DNA of 18,288 nucleotides from DALYDD01 sp031973395 (GCA_031973395.1 DALYDD010000019.1:1-18288), one strand, 5' to 3'. Positions 1-7,411 are shown, counted from the first letter of the stretch. Translations and numbers: made by a program. Notes: generated by a model from the letters alone, not told the origin.

Positions 1-467
1 TTGCCTCGTTCATCATCAACTTCAGCAACCTTGCCTTCAAGTTCCTTGAAAGGACCGTCGCTAATGGTAACCAAATCTCCAACAGTGAGGTCAGTTGTAT
101 GCTTAATGTCGCCTGAACCCATCTTCTTGAACAAAGCCTCAACCTCATCTTTATTGAGGGGTCGGGGCGTATTTCCAGATCCAACGAAACCGGTTACGCG
201 GGGCGTGTTTCGCACCACATACCATGAGTCATCAGTTACGATCATATCTACGAGGACATATCCTGGGTAGATTTTTTCCTCTTCCTCCACACGCTTCCCT
301 GCCTTGATCTTGATCTTCTTTTCAGACGGTACAATCACATTAAAGATTTTGTCCTCCATAGTCAAAGACTCAATACGCTGCTTCAAATTTCGAAGAACCG
401 CATTTTCATAGCCTGCATATGTATGGATGGCGTACCAATTTCTTTCCCCTTGTATTTGTTTTGACAT
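1..467 (-). CDS. nusG: Transcription termination/antitermination factor NusG (C-terminus cut by window edge)
   Basis: NusG binds RNA polymerase through its N-terminal NGN domain and couples transcription to translation or Rho through a C-terminal KOW domain. I translated the minus strand by hand from the ATG at 467. The protein begins MSKQIQGERNWYAIHTYAGY, the typical NGN start (WYxxxTxxGxE), continues with PGYVLVDM and NTPRVTGFVG, and reaches the KOW motif (GPFKELEGKVAEVD) just before the window edge. About 155 residues are visible and roughly the last 20-30 should lie outside. The start is one base after the secE stop, so the two genes are co-transcribed, which is the usual bacterial secE-nusG order. 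Identity is very secure. The 3' end, and whether ribosomal protein genes follow, cannot be seen. Confidence 0.96.
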   Translation of the reverse strand, partial: MSKQIQGERNWYAIHTYAGYENAVLRNLKQRIESLTMEDKIFNVIVPSEKKIKIKAGKRVEEEEKIYPGYVLVDMIVTDDSWYVVRNTPRVTGFVGSGNTPRPLNKDEVEALFKKMGSGDIKHTTDLTVGDLVTISDGPFKELEGKVAEVDDERG

Positions 468-468
468 A

Positions 469-648
469 TTATGCAATGAAAAGATTAAGCATCTTGATAA
501 AGAATGCATCAAGCAAACCGAGATAGGCTGAGACAACAAGAGAAATTCCGATTACGAGCGCACTATATATGACGGCTTGGCGGCGGGTTGGCCAGCTCAC
601 ATGCTTCATTTCCGAGACGGTGTCTTTTATATATTGTTGTAATGCCAT
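469..648 (-). CDS. secE: Preprotein translocase subunit SecE
   Basis: SecE is the small essential subunit of the SecYEG channel that clamps SecY in the inner membrane. The 59-residue product, too short for a 60-residue ORF cut-off, starts MALQQYIKDTVSEMKHVSWP. It contains the family hallmark amphipathic helix with the VxWPTRRQ segment around residues 17-24, followed by one transmembrane helix at about residues 25-45 (VIYSALVIGISLVVSAYLGL). The length is that of a minimal single-span SecE. The ATG at 648 has no Shine-Dalgarno sequence; the preceding bases are A/T-rich and follow a 9-bp hairpin. The stop (469-471) is one base from the nusG start, so it forms a secE-nusG operon driven by the promoter at 703-730. 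Confidence 0.95.
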   Translation of the reverse strand: MALQQYIKDTVSEMKHVSWPTRRQAVIYSALVIGISLVVSAYLGLLDAFFIKMLNLFIA

Positions 649-662
649 ATTTTTGTATCTAA

Positions 663-685
663 AAACACCCCTTGTCGGGGTGTTT
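663..685 (-). terminator. Terminator-like hairpin in the secE-nusG leader
   Basis: AAACACCCC (663-671) pairs perfectly with GGGGTGTTT (677-685) around a 5-nt loop. Read on minus, the stem runs into five U residues. It lies downstream of the secE promoter (703-730) and about 14 bases before the secE start, so it is transcribed in the leader rather than ending the upstream gene. It may be an attenuator, a 5' mRNA-stabilising hairpin or a leaky terminator. The U tract is short, so efficient termination is uncertain. Confidence 0.6.
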
Positions 686-702
686 CTATTGTTAATACCT
701 GT

Positions 703-730
703 ATTCTATAGAGTTGCAGGGGTTTGTCAA
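703..730 (-). promoter_or_regulatory. Sigma70-type promoter for secE-nusG
   Basis: On minus, a perfect -35 TTGACA (725-730), a 16-nt spacer and a -10 TAGAAT (703-708, one mismatch to consensus). The predicted start is near 696, giving a leader of about 48 nt that contains the 663-685 hairpin. Confidence 0.75.
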
Positions 731-747
731 TGTGCCGAATCCATACC

Positions 748-1770
748 TTATGTACGGGCTTTTTCAAATTCTTCCTGAAACTCATGTAGTGTTTGGCCCA
801 AATTCCCCAGATACCCCATGCCTGGAAGGGTTCTAATATGGGCAAGTGTCGTCCTGACCATAGCCTCGGTGATAGGTCTAAGTGCAGGAATCAAAACCTC
901 CCCTGTTTCATTATCACAAAGCTCGTCTACTATCTTAATTCCTATAACGCCGAGCTCTTTAATACGAGCAAGCCACCTTTCAACCATCTCATCTGTTGGT
1001 TTTTCCAACTTATTATACGGCAGACTCTCTATAGAATCCGTCTCTTGGGCACCGTTCACTGCAACCAGGGTCTCATGATCAAATGGTTTTACTTGGAAGA
1101 GATGAGTTGATTGATATGAAGCCTGTTCACCAAATCTTTTTTTAATCGAAGGAGCAATATCGTCTTTGATCCTTTTTTCTAATTTTTCTGCAAACACCTC
1201 TTCAACATCACCATCAACTGCAATTCGTGAATCAAGTTGGGCCATAGCTTCCGCAGTCCTCATACTTCGAACAAATTCACCAGAAGGTATGTAAAGGCCT
1301 GCAGGTAAAGTATGTGCAAGTGGGGCGTCAACCCCAAATGCCAACCTGATACCGAAATTATTTTGCCAATAACGCAAACCTCCCTCTACCGTACTCGCTT
1401 CATATCGAACAGTTAGTTTCGCATCGACAGGTAACCACCAATCAATACCACCCTCCAAAGGGCCTATTTCAGCGTCGCCCATATCTGGAATCAAAACATC
1501 AACATCTTTGTGTGCCTCAAAATCCTTATTCGTTTTTCTTGGATGACAAACATCTTCAGATAAACCGCCGATCAAGATTCCGCGAAGATCCCTATTTTTT
1601 AGAATTTCATCTGCAGCTTGTAAACCTTCAATCCCTTTTATCGCCTCAGGAAAACCCTCATGTCTTAACTTTTGACTGAGTTCAAGTAAATGAGAAAGAG
1701 CTTGTCTCTGCTCAAGACCAAGCTCCATTCTCTGCCTATGATATAGACCGAATCCCATTTCCATTCCCAT
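748..1770 (-). CDS. Nucleotidyltransferase-fold protein, function unknown
   Basis: A 340-residue protein without signal peptide or membrane segment, so probably cytoplasmic. Residues 64-93 read GILIGGLS, then about 18 residues, then KDVDVLI. This fits the Pol-beta/MNT nucleotidyltransferase pattern of a GG-S turn followed by a metal-binding DxD (Asp89, Asp91). No partner toxin, antitoxin or HEPN gene lies beside it: SIMPL1 ends 46 bases upstream and the secE promoter lies just downstream. The ATG at 1770 is favoured because TATACT (1780-1785) ends nine bases upstream, implying a near-leaderless transcript. In-frame ATGs two and four codons later are alternatives. The substrate cannot be inferred. 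It could be an aminoglycoside-nucleotidyltransferase-like, AbiEii-like or CPR-specific family. Confidence 0.6.
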   Translation of the reverse strand: MGMEMGFGLYHRQRMELGLEQRQALSHLLELSQKLRHEGFPEAIKGIEGLQAADEILKNRDLRGILIGGLSEDVCHPRKTNKDFEAHKDVDVLIPDMGDAEIGPLEGGIDWWLPVDAKLTVRYEASTVEGGLRYWQNNFGIRLAFGVDAPLAHTLPAGLYIPSGEFVRSMRTAEAMAQLDSRIAVDGDVEEVFAEKLEKRIKDDIAPSIKKRFGEQASYQSTHLFQVKPFDHETLVAVNGAQETDSIESLPYNKLEKPTDEMVERWLARIKELGVIGIKIVDELCDNETGEVLIPALRPITEAMVRTTLAHIRTLPGMGYLGNLGQTLHEFQEEFEKART

Positions 1771-1779
1771 AATGGAATA

Positions 1780-1785
1780 AGTATA
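1780..1785 (-). promoter_or_regulatory. -10 element for the nucleotidyltransferase-fold gene
   Basis: TATACT on minus, ending 9 nt before the ATG at 1770. No good -35 is visible. The spacing places the transcription start within a few bases of the start codon. Confidence 0.5.
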
Positions 1786-1816
1786 TCTTATTTATCTGAT
1801 TACAACCCAATAATAC

Positions 1817-2716
1817 TTACTGTCTAATCTCGTATGTAATACTGACATTAGAGGTGATTTTGCTCTCCCCAGTCGGGATTTCCGGGCTTGGCGGAGCCAT
1901 CTGAGCCTTTTTGGCATCAGCCATACCATCCATTTCGTACATAGGATAAGCATAAGGAGTACCAGCTTGATCAAACGACACGACTTTGCCCAATCGAGCA
2001 CCGAGTGATCGAGCGATTTGTTCTGCCTCTTTTCGTGCATCAGCAACTGCAAGCATTCGAGCCTGGTTTTCTAGTTCCTCTGGTTTATCAACCGTGTTCA
2101 CGAGATTACCAACTCGAACACCCGCAATACCGAGACCTGTGATGATTTCAGAAGAGATGGTTGTATTCGCATCTACTCCTCTCAATTTTAATTGAACCAC
2201 TTGAGTTGTTTCGTAGCCAGTGATTACTTGTTCATATGAATTACAAGGAGTGATTGGTGCGACCTGCATATCTTCCGAAATAGCGGATCTATCCACAATA
2301 CAAGGCTTAATTTTGTCTGTATATGTAGGATAGGTATTATAGCTTTCTGTAGAGATATCTTTTTCAGCAACCCCCTTTGAGCGAAGGAAGGCCATAGCTT
2401 TATTGTTGAGCTCAGCGGCCTTGGCTTGAGCATCAGCGGCAGTTGTCCCCTTTCCAGAAGAGGTGAATGAAAGAACGGCAGTGTCTTTCTTTGCTTGAAC
2501 CTCACCCTTACCAGATACTGTGATTACATACGGAGCGGTAGGGACTTCACCGATAGTATTGTAGGTTTTTACTTCATTAATAATTTTTACGAAGACAAAA
2601 ACTGCGAGGAGTGCAGCGAGAAAAAGAGCAGTGATGCGCAAAGCATAATTAACTTGCGGATCTGTCCATGAAACATGTTTTCCTCCATTTCGAGGAGTTT
2701 CTTGATTGTTGGCCAT
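1817..2716 (-). CDS. SIMPL-domain (DUF541) membrane-anchored protein 1
   Basis: A 299-residue protein with a short charged N-terminus, one transmembrane helix at about residues 27-47 (ITALFLAALLAVFVFVKII) and an extracytoplasmic SIMPL/DUF541 domain. The domain opens with the diagnostic VITVSGKGEVQAKKDTAVLSF, and its later A-rich helix (ADARKEAEQIARSLGARLGKV) is also typical. SIMPL proteins are widespread envelope proteins with no defined biochemistry; some form oligomeric rings. A mid-domain insertion (about residues 130-165) carries two cysteines (KPCIVD, TPCNSY) that could form a disulfide. The gene has its own candidate promoter (2836-2844) and a 12-bp hairpin that ends two bases before the ATG. 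A second SIMPL gene lies beyond folD, with low apparent similarity, so the two are not a recent duplication. Confidence 0.85.
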   Translation of the reverse strand: MANNQETPRNGGKHVSWTDPQVNYALRITALFLAALLAVFVFVKIINEVKTYNTIGEVPTAPYVITVSGKGEVQAKKDTAVLSFTSSGKGTTAADAQAKAAELNNKAMAFLRSKGVAEKDISTESYNTYPTYTDKIKPCIVDRSAISEDMQVAPITPCNSYEQVITGYETTQVVQLKLRGVDANTTISSEIITGLGIAGVRVGNLVNTVDKPEELENQARMLAVADARKEAEQIARSLGARLGKVVSFDQAGTPYAYPMYEMDGMADAKKAQMAPPSPEIPTGESKITSNVSITYEIRQ

Positions 2717-2718
2717 AG

Positions 2719-2748
2719 TATGATTTTCGTCGTAAAACGAAAATCATA
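2719..2748 (-). promoter_or_regulatory. 12-bp hairpin abutting the SIMPL1 start codon
   Basis: Bases 2719-2730 are the exact reverse complement of 2737-2748, with a 6-nt loop between. On minus this forms an A/U-rich stem-loop in the leader whose last base is two nucleotides before the ATG. There is no Shine-Dalgarno sequence. Such a stem could control ribosome access or mRNA stability; that role is inference. Confidence 0.55.
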
Positions 2749-2835
2749 AATTTTAGTTTATGGCTTTCGCTTTGCGACATTTAAATTTTAAATTTTCTTA
2801 AATAATTGCATCAGACATTAAAGAATGCTGCTTAT

Positions 2836-2844
2836 ATTATAGCA
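2836..2844 (-). promoter_or_regulatory. Extended -10 promoter for SIMPL1
   Basis: TGC followed by a perfect TATAAT (2836-2841) on minus. There is no good -35 (AAGTAA at 17 nt). The predicted start is near 2829, giving a leader of about 113 nt, longer than for most genes in this window. Confidence 0.55.
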
Positions 2845-2883
2845 GACGCAGAAGATCATTACTTATTACAGACCAAAATCTAG

Positions 2884-3741
2884 CTAGAGAGATTTTTTGT
2901 ACAACCCAATCAAGTTCAAAAATAATCCCGCAACCGTAAGTGGACCGATGCCACCAGGAACCGGCGTCAAAGCTTCTACAACCTCTCCGACTTCACCCGA
3001 AGCAACATCTCCACAAATCTCACCAGCACCATTCAATGTAATTCCTACGTCAATAATAATTTGTCCTGCGCGAACATGATCTTTGGTCACCAAGCCAGGC
3101 ATTCCTGTGGCAGAGACGATAATATCCGCCATCCGGGTCATTTCAGCTAGATTTCTTGTGCCACTATGACAAACCGTGACCGTCGCCCCGAGCGCCAGCA
3201 AGCACAATGCGGTCGGCTTCCCTACTAAATTAGAGCGGCCAATGACAACAACGTGTTTTCCAGAGACTTCGATCTTATAATATTTGATGAGTTCCATGAT
3301 GCCACGTGTCGTAGCAGGAGTAACCGCGGTTTCATCCCCGGTAATCAAACGGCCCATATTTGCAGACGTCAGACCATCCGCATCTTTTCCAGGTGGGATA
3401 GAATTGATGGCGCGCGACGCATCTTCTTTTGAAAAATGTGCTGGCAGTGGCATTTGAATAATAATTCCATGCACATCAGCATTGTCTGCGAGCAATTTCA
3501 CAGCATCACATAATTCATCCGGGAGCATTGCCTCAGGATATTTGTGTAAAGTTGCTTCTGCTCCGATAGCATGTGCATATTTTCTCTTTTGCTCAATATA
3601 TACATTTGAGCGTTCATTATCTCCAACTTGTACAATAGCCAAATGCGGCGTCGGTCTGCCAGTACCCAAAAATTCCTTGATCTCTTCTTCGAGATGCAAT
3701 TTAATATCCGCCTTGATTGGTCCGCCTTTGAGAGAGATCAT
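2884..3741 (-). CDS. folD: Bifunctional methylenetetrahydrofolate dehydrogenase/cyclohydrolase FolD
   Basis: FolD interconverts 5,10-methylene-THF, 5,10-methenyl-THF and 10-formyl-THF with NADP, supplying one-carbon units in the cytoplasm. The 285-residue length is normal. Catalytic motifs are present: the tyrosine-lysine pair in YIEQK (Tyr48, Lys52), QMPLP (usually QLPLP), KDADGL (usually KDVDG), the Rossmann segment VVVIGRSNLVGKP for NADP, and the C-terminal TPVPGGIGPLTVAGL. The start at 3741 lies three bases after the stop of SIMPL2, so it is translated within the dgkA-pap2-simpl2-folD run. No other folate gene is in the window. Co-transcription with envelope genes probably reflects gene packing rather than shared pathway. 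Confidence 0.96.
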   Translation of the reverse strand: MISLKGGPIKADIKLHLEEEIKEFLGTGRPTPHLAIVQVGDNERSNVYIEQKRKYAHAIGAEATLHKYPEAMLPDELCDAVKLLADNADVHGIIIQMPLPAHFSKEDASRAINSIPPGKDADGLTSANMGRLITGDETAVTPATTRGIMELIKYYKIEVSGKHVVVIGRSNLVGKPTALCLLALGATVTVCHSGTRNLAEMTRMADIIVSATGMPGLVTKDHVRAGQIIIDVGITLNGAGEICGDVASGEVGEVVEALTPVPGGIGPLTVAGLFLNLIGLYKKSL

Positions 3742-3744
3742 AAT

Positions 3745-4503
3745 TTATTTGAGGAAAAAAGAAGCCCGAACAGTAACCATTACTTCTTTGTTTACCGTAG
3801 ATGTGTCATATGTTCCATAATCAGAAACTTCCTGTGAACCCGGCTGCAAAACCTGGACCACTCCACTGCCAGCAGTCTTCAATTTTCCAACTTTACTATT
3901 TGAAAGCTTGGCGATTGCTTCAGCACGCGCTTTTGCATCAATCAAGGCATCAGACAAGAGGCCCACTCGCAAATCCGGAAGGCTTGAAACAGTATATTCT
4001 GGGGCGGATGACTGCAAAATAATTCCGGCTGCAAAAATCTGTTCGGTATTTTTAGAAAGAGCTGCGAGCTTATCTATATCTTTACTTTTTACTTCAATTG
4101 TCTGGCGGAGTGTATATTTCTTTTGGTCTGGTTCTACGGTTCTGTTTTCATACACCTCATCGGTAAAGACATTCGAGACGGTGTATGTATCTTCAGCAAA
4201 GCCATTTGCTTTGAAGTGCTTTTTTATAACAACGAGATCTCGAGCAAGCTGATCATAGCCCTCCTTGATACTAGATGCAGGCACAGTACGAGCAACACTA
4301 GACACCCAGCGCGCTTCATCCGATACCACCTCTTTTTTTGCAGAACCAGTGACCGTGATGACATTATCCCGGCCTGCAGTTTTGAGTACTGTCGAAGCAC
4401 CAACAAGCGCAGCAATAACGAAGCCGATGCCCAAGAGCATGCCCGCAAGTGCGATAGGTGAAACGAGATTCTCTCTTATCTTCTGACTATTTGTTTTTTC
4501 CAT
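3745..4503 (-). CDS. SIMPL-domain (DUF541) membrane-anchored protein 2
   Basis: About 252 residues, with one N-terminal transmembrane helix (LAGMLLGIGFVIAALVGAS, about residues 17-36 from the ATG) followed by a SIMPL domain that opens NVITVTGSAKKEVVSDEARW. The helix rich in acidic and alanine residues (ALIDAKARAEAIAKLSNSKVGKL) and the C-terminal KEVMVTVRASF strand fit the family. The domain faces the outside; its molecular role is unknown. I chose the ATG at 4503. A TTG three codons upstream (4512) sits closer to a GGGG run that overlaps the end of the PAP2 gene and is a real alternative. The gene is two bases (TTG start) or eleven bases (ATG start) from the PAP2 stop and three bases from folD, so it is clearly operonic. 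Confidence 0.84.
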   Translation of the reverse strand: MEKTNSQKIRENLVSPIALAGMLLGIGFVIAALVGASTVLKTAGRDNVITVTGSAKKEVVSDEARWVSSVARTVPASSIKEGYDQLARDLVVIKKHFKANGFAEDTYTVSNVFTDEVYENRTVEPDQKKYTLRQTIEVKSKDIDKLAALSKNTEQIFAAGIILQSSAPEYTVSSLPDLRVGLLSDALIDAKARAEAIAKLSNSKVGKLKTAGSGVVQVLQPGSQEVSDYGTYDTSTVNKEVMVTVRASFFLK

Positions 4504-4514
4504 ATATACCAATA

Positions 4515-5093
4515 CTACCCCTTCTTCTCTTCTTCGTCTAACTGTTTCGAGAGGTACCCTTCTGTGAATAAAATAGACAAAGAAGAAATGATGCCACCCA
4601 CAATAAAGCCGCCGACAACATCACTCAAATAATGCACTCCGAGATATAGCCTACTCCAGCCAATAGCTAACATTATAGCGAGCATCAAGATGACAAATAA
4701 CCGTTCGATCCACAACCTCTTTATATAGTGTCTAAAACAATAAATCACCAATGGAAAAAAGACTGCCGAAACCAAGGCGTGGCCACTAGGAAAAGAATAT
4801 CCATCTTCTGGAATAATGCCCGTAGGCCGTGCCCGACCAATAATTTTTTTCAAAACTACCACAGTTCCCGCCGCCACAACCATAGTCATAGCAAACTGAA
4901 TCACATAGACTGGTTTGCGCAGAAGCCACAGAATAAGCAAAATAGCCACAGAAATCATCAATAAAGAAATTGGATCACCTAGATGCGTCAAAAACAAAAC
5001 TGGCTTCTCGATTACCAAGGACCGCATTGCATCTACATATGTATGATACGAAGTATCAAGTTTAAAGATGAAATCTGAAAAAAAGTTGGACAT
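4515..5093 (-). CDS. PAP2-family phosphatase (undecaprenyl- or phosphatidyl-phosphate phosphatase type)
   Basis: An integral membrane phosphatase of 192 residues. The three PAP2 signature motifs are intact: KKIIGRARP (residues 82-90), PSGH (102-105) and SRLYLGVHYLSD (147-158), which supply the active-site lysine, arginines, histidines and aspartate. About five or six hydrophobic helices surround them. Family members remove phosphate from undecaprenyl pyrophosphate or phosphatidic/phosphatidylglycerol phosphate at the outer face of the membrane. The next gene upstream in the operon is a DgkA-type kinase, so the pair could recycle and rephosphorylate undecaprenol or diacylglycerol. Substrate choice cannot be settled by motif. 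The ATG at 5093 follows the dgkA stop by 21 bases and has no Shine-Dalgarno sequence. Confidence 0.9.
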   Translation of the reverse strand: MSNFFSDFIFKLDTSYHTYVDAMRSLVIEKPVLFLTHLGDPISLLMISVAILLILWLLRKPVYVIQFAMTMVVAAGTVVVLKKIIGRARPTGIIPEDGYSFPSGHALVSAVFFPLVIYCFRHYIKRLWIERLFVILMLAIMLAIGWSRLYLGVHYLSDVVGGFIVGGIISSLSILFTEGYLSKQLDEEEKKG

Positions 5094-5114
5094 AAATATT
5101 TTTTGGAAATAAAA

Positions 5115-5456
5115 TTACATGAAAAAGATTACAGAAACACCAACGGCGAACGCCGCGATCGATGCCACCAGAACGGCTCCCGCCATTAAATCCTTGATCA
5201 CACCCACAACTGGATGATGATTCGGTTCTAAATGATCCCAACTATATTCGATTGCGGTATTTGTAATTTCCAAAGCCATGACCAGACCAATACTCAAAGC
5301 GATAAGTGTCCATTTCAATGCGCCGAAACCAAGCAGAAGCCCCGCGATGATAATGGTAATTACCGCATAGCAATGAAATCGGAAATTTCTTTCTTGTCTG
5401 TATACATGCACGATCCCCTGCCATGCATGCCCGAAACTTTGTTTAAATCTTTTCAT
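5115..5456 (-). CDS. dgkA: Diacylglycerol/undecaprenol kinase, DgkA family
   Basis: A small trimeric-type membrane kinase of 113 residues (the family is about 110-130). Visible features are the N-terminal ExNxRxH motif (Glu22-Asn24-Arg26-His28), three hydrophobic helices, the central E63-xx-N66-xxx-E70 (ALEITNTAIE), and K88-D89 followed by AGAVL, all typical of the active site. It uses ATP to phosphorylate diacylglycerol or, in many Gram-positive-like bacteria, undecaprenol. An open frame extends 15 codons upstream, but the ATG at 5456 is chosen because it aligns with the family start and lies six bases after an extended -10 (TGC TACAAT), implying a leaderless message. It heads the run dgkA-pap2-simpl2-folD and is divergent from the VanY-type gene. 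Confidence 0.92.
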   Translation of the reverse strand: MKRFKQSFGHAWQGIVHVYRQERNFRFHCYAVITIIIAGLLLGFGALKWTLIALSIGLVMALEITNTAIEYSWDHLEPNHHPVVGVIKDLMAGAVLVASIAAFAVGVSVIFFM

Positions 5457-5462
5457 GATAGT

Positions 5463-5471
5463 ATTGTAGCA
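5463..5471 (-). promoter_or_regulatory. Extended -10 promoter for dgkA, leaderless
   Basis: TGC TACAAT on minus; the hexamer (5463-5468) ends 6 nt before the dgkA ATG. The same bases read TATTGT on plus (5462-5467) and could also serve the divergent carboxypeptidase gene. A TTGACA on minus lies 20 nt upstream, too far for a standard spacer. Confidence 0.6.
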
Positions 5472-5487
5472 AATATGCCTGCTGGGC

Positions 5488-6792
5488 ATGTCAAAAACCA
5501 TGGACGATTCTCATTTAAAACATTCTCATGCCGCGCCAGCAGCCTTCAGCCTCCTCATCTTCACCCTCCTTTTCGTCGGCTTTGTTTTATATAAAAATCC
5601 TGATTTTAGAGGAGAATATTTGAGTATATTTGGAATTGCACCAAATAAAGATGCGTATATAGAAGATCCATCGACAGTAAGCTTCACAGAATTTGGTAGC
5701 ACAACTGAAGTTACTTTGATTGGAGAAAACTCTTCTTCGTCAGAGACCATGTTATTACCAGAAGACTTTTCATCGTCTACTGCATCTACAACAGAACTTA
5801 CGCCAAGCGAACTTGAAGGGTTCAAACCCTCGCCAGAAAGTATTTGGGCGAGCGTCTATCTCACCATGCTCGAAATGAAGCAAGGTGATCTCACCATCGA
5901 CATTGAATATATACGACAGTGGCAACAAACTGGTGGTTTCACTCGTGATCTCAAGCAGGGATCGAAAGGTACGGATGTGAAATTAATGCAATATTTACTT
6001 GCCGCTTTTGATCCAAGTTTCAAGCGCTCGTATATCACCGGCACATTCGGCCCTCAAACCAAAACCGCACTGGCAAAATTTCAAAAAAAATTGCATATAG
6101 CAGAGAACGGGGTGTTTAAAGACGAGACCAAATTCTTCTTTGATTCAATTTATTTCAAAGAGCTTTGCCCCGATGCAGATCCCGAACAAGATAAATCATA
6201 TGAAAATGTTGGTCGTCGTATATCAGTTCCGCTCGACTATATTCCGAGCGACTTGATTCGCATCCCGCGCAATACGAGAAGCATCGGCGTTATGTGCCTT
6301 TCAAAAGAACCAGCGAAGCGACTCAGCGAGATGTTTGCAGCAGCCAGTCGTGACGGACATGAACTTGCTGTATTTTCAGCATATCGTAGCTCTAAGACAC
6401 AAGGTCTTCTCACCAACTATTACAAACAGAGCCAAAGCGAGACCGAACTTAGAAGCATTGCTGAATCAGGGCACTCAGAACATCAATTGGGCACGACGGT
6501 TGACATAACAGGTCGCTCTATTAATTATGCCGGCACAACGCAGGTATTCGGCACTAGTCCCGAAGGGCGTTGGCTCGCCGATAATAGCTATAAATTTGGC
6601 TTTATCCTGAGCTATCCCGCACACAAACAGCAAGATACCGGTTATATATATGAGCCATGGCATTTCCGATATGTAGGAGTGGATACCGCTCGAGATATTT
6701 TCGAAGAAAAACTAACGATCCAAGAATATTTTAATCTCGTAAAAGGTGGATCCTATGTCCTGCCCGAGGCGTCAGAAATCGAGCAACCATAG
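5488..6792 (+). CDS. Membrane-anchored D,D-carboxypeptidase (PG_binding_1 + VanY/D-Ala-D-Ala carboxypeptidase)
   Basis: A 434-residue extracytoplasmic peptidoglycan enzyme. Domains in order: a cytoplasmic tail, one transmembrane anchor (about 18-35), a Ser/Thr-rich linker (60-110), a helical segment, a PG_binding_1 domain (about 152-212: LKQGSKGTDVKLMQYLL then GTFGPQTKTALAKFQKK), and a C-terminal VanY domain (about 270-400). The zinc site is complete: SAYRS (297-301), S330-x-H332-xx-G335-xxx-D339 and E389-P-W-H392. Family members trim the terminal D-Ala of peptidoglycan stem peptides. It is divergent from dgkA; the starts are 31 bases apart, so the promoters overlap. ATG 5488 is used; ATG 5500 is a possible alternative. 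The following gene converges 33 bases away without a strong terminator. Confidence 0.9.
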   Translation: MSKTMDDSHLKHSHAAPAAFSLLIFTLLFVGFVLYKNPDFRGEYLSIFGIAPNKDAYIEDPSTVSFTEFGSTTEVTLIGENSSSSETMLLPEDFSSSTASTTELTPSELEGFKPSPESIWASVYLTMLEMKQGDLTIDIEYIRQWQQTGGFTRDLKQGSKGTDVKLMQYLLAAFDPSFKRSYITGTFGPQTKTALAKFQKKLHIAENGVFKDETKFFFDSIYFKELCPDADPEQDKSYENVGRRISVPLDYIPSDLIRIPRNTRSIGVMCLSKEPAKRLSEMFAAASRDGHELAVFSAYRSSKTQGLLTNYYKQSQSETELRSIAESGHSEHQLGTTVDITGRSINYAGTTQVFGTSPEGRWLADNSYKFGFILSYPAHKQQDTGYIYEPWHFRYVGVDTARDIFEEKLTIQEYFNLVKGGSYVLPEASEIEQP

Positions 6793-6825
6793 AAGGCGCT
6801 AAGCGAAATCACAGTTTGTAAATTT

Positions 6826-7362
6826 TTATTGTGCCAGATTTTTTTTAGTAAAAGAAAGTGTATTGCCGCGATCGAGATACTGCAAAACCAAATGTTCTTC
6901 GTTTAGAACTTCGACTTTATAATACTGAATCATCTCATCACCTTTATCATTTAAAGTATTTTTTTGTAGAAAGAAGCCCTTGATTGGCAAAGAGGCAAAC
7001 GGTGTGTCTACCAAAGAATCTACGATGAGCCAAGAACCAGAAGCAATAACCTTGCTATTATGCAGATCATAGAAAGTATTAATATTTTTGATGCGCATTG
7101 CATACCCTGCATCTGTATCACTAACCCATTCCCCTACCAGATTCCTTTCAATATGCATTGATCCTGGACCCGCATAGGCTTTCGCCTCATATGTACCTGT
7201 CGCATGCAAATTGTATGCAGAAGCTTCAGCATAGGTGAGCACCGAGACCGTTTCTTGATATCTTGTGCCTATAAAAAAGATAAGACAAGGAAAGGCTCCG
7301 AATATAAATAATATGGTAAACAAACGTGAGTACCATGTAACTTTATTGAATTCTACGCGCAT
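6826..7362 (-). CDS. Membrane-anchored extracytoplasmic protein, unknown family
   Basis: I do not recognise this 178-residue protein. Residues about 13-33 (LFTILFIFGAFPCLIFFIG) form a signal anchor, followed by an extracytoplasmic part that appears beta-rich: alternating segments such as GTYEAKAYAGPGSMHIERNLVGEW, SGSWLIVDSL and MIQYYKVEVLNEEHLVLQYL suggest a small lipocalin- or beta-sandwich-like fold, which is inference. The start is well supported because an extended -10 (TGA TATGAT, 7369-7377) ends six bases before the ATG, implying its own leaderless transcript. It converges on the carboxypeptidase gene. The gene beyond is another single-span small protein; both may be envelope accessory proteins, but no functional link is shown. 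Confidence 0.7.
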   Translation of the reverse strand: MRVEFNKVTWYSRLFTILFIFGAFPCLIFFIGTRYQETVSVLTYAEASAYNLHATGTYEAKAYAGPGSMHIERNLVGEWVSDTDAGYAMRIKNINTFYDLHNSKVIASGSWLIVDSLVDTPFASLPIKGFFLQKNTLNDKGDEMIQYYKVEVLNEEHLVLQYLDRGNTLSFTKKNLAQ

Positions 7363-7368
7363 GCAAGT

Positions 7369-7377
7369 ATCATATCA
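7369..7377 (-). promoter_or_regulatory. Extended -10 promoter, leaderless, for the 178-aa gene
   Basis: TGA TATGAT on minus; the hexamer (7369-7374) ends 6 nt before the ATG at 7362. Confidence 0.6.
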
Positions 7378-7411
7378 TGGACGATTGATAAAAAAGCTCG
7401 GTGACTCCGTA

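Noticed and set aside
1..270. Plus-strand open frame at the left edge
   Set aside because: It is antisense to an unmistakable nusG, and its own translation has no protein-like character.
7390..7409. Terminator after the 111-aa gene (short CGG/CCG stem then six Us on minus)
   Set aside because: The stem is only three base pairs, too weak to call.
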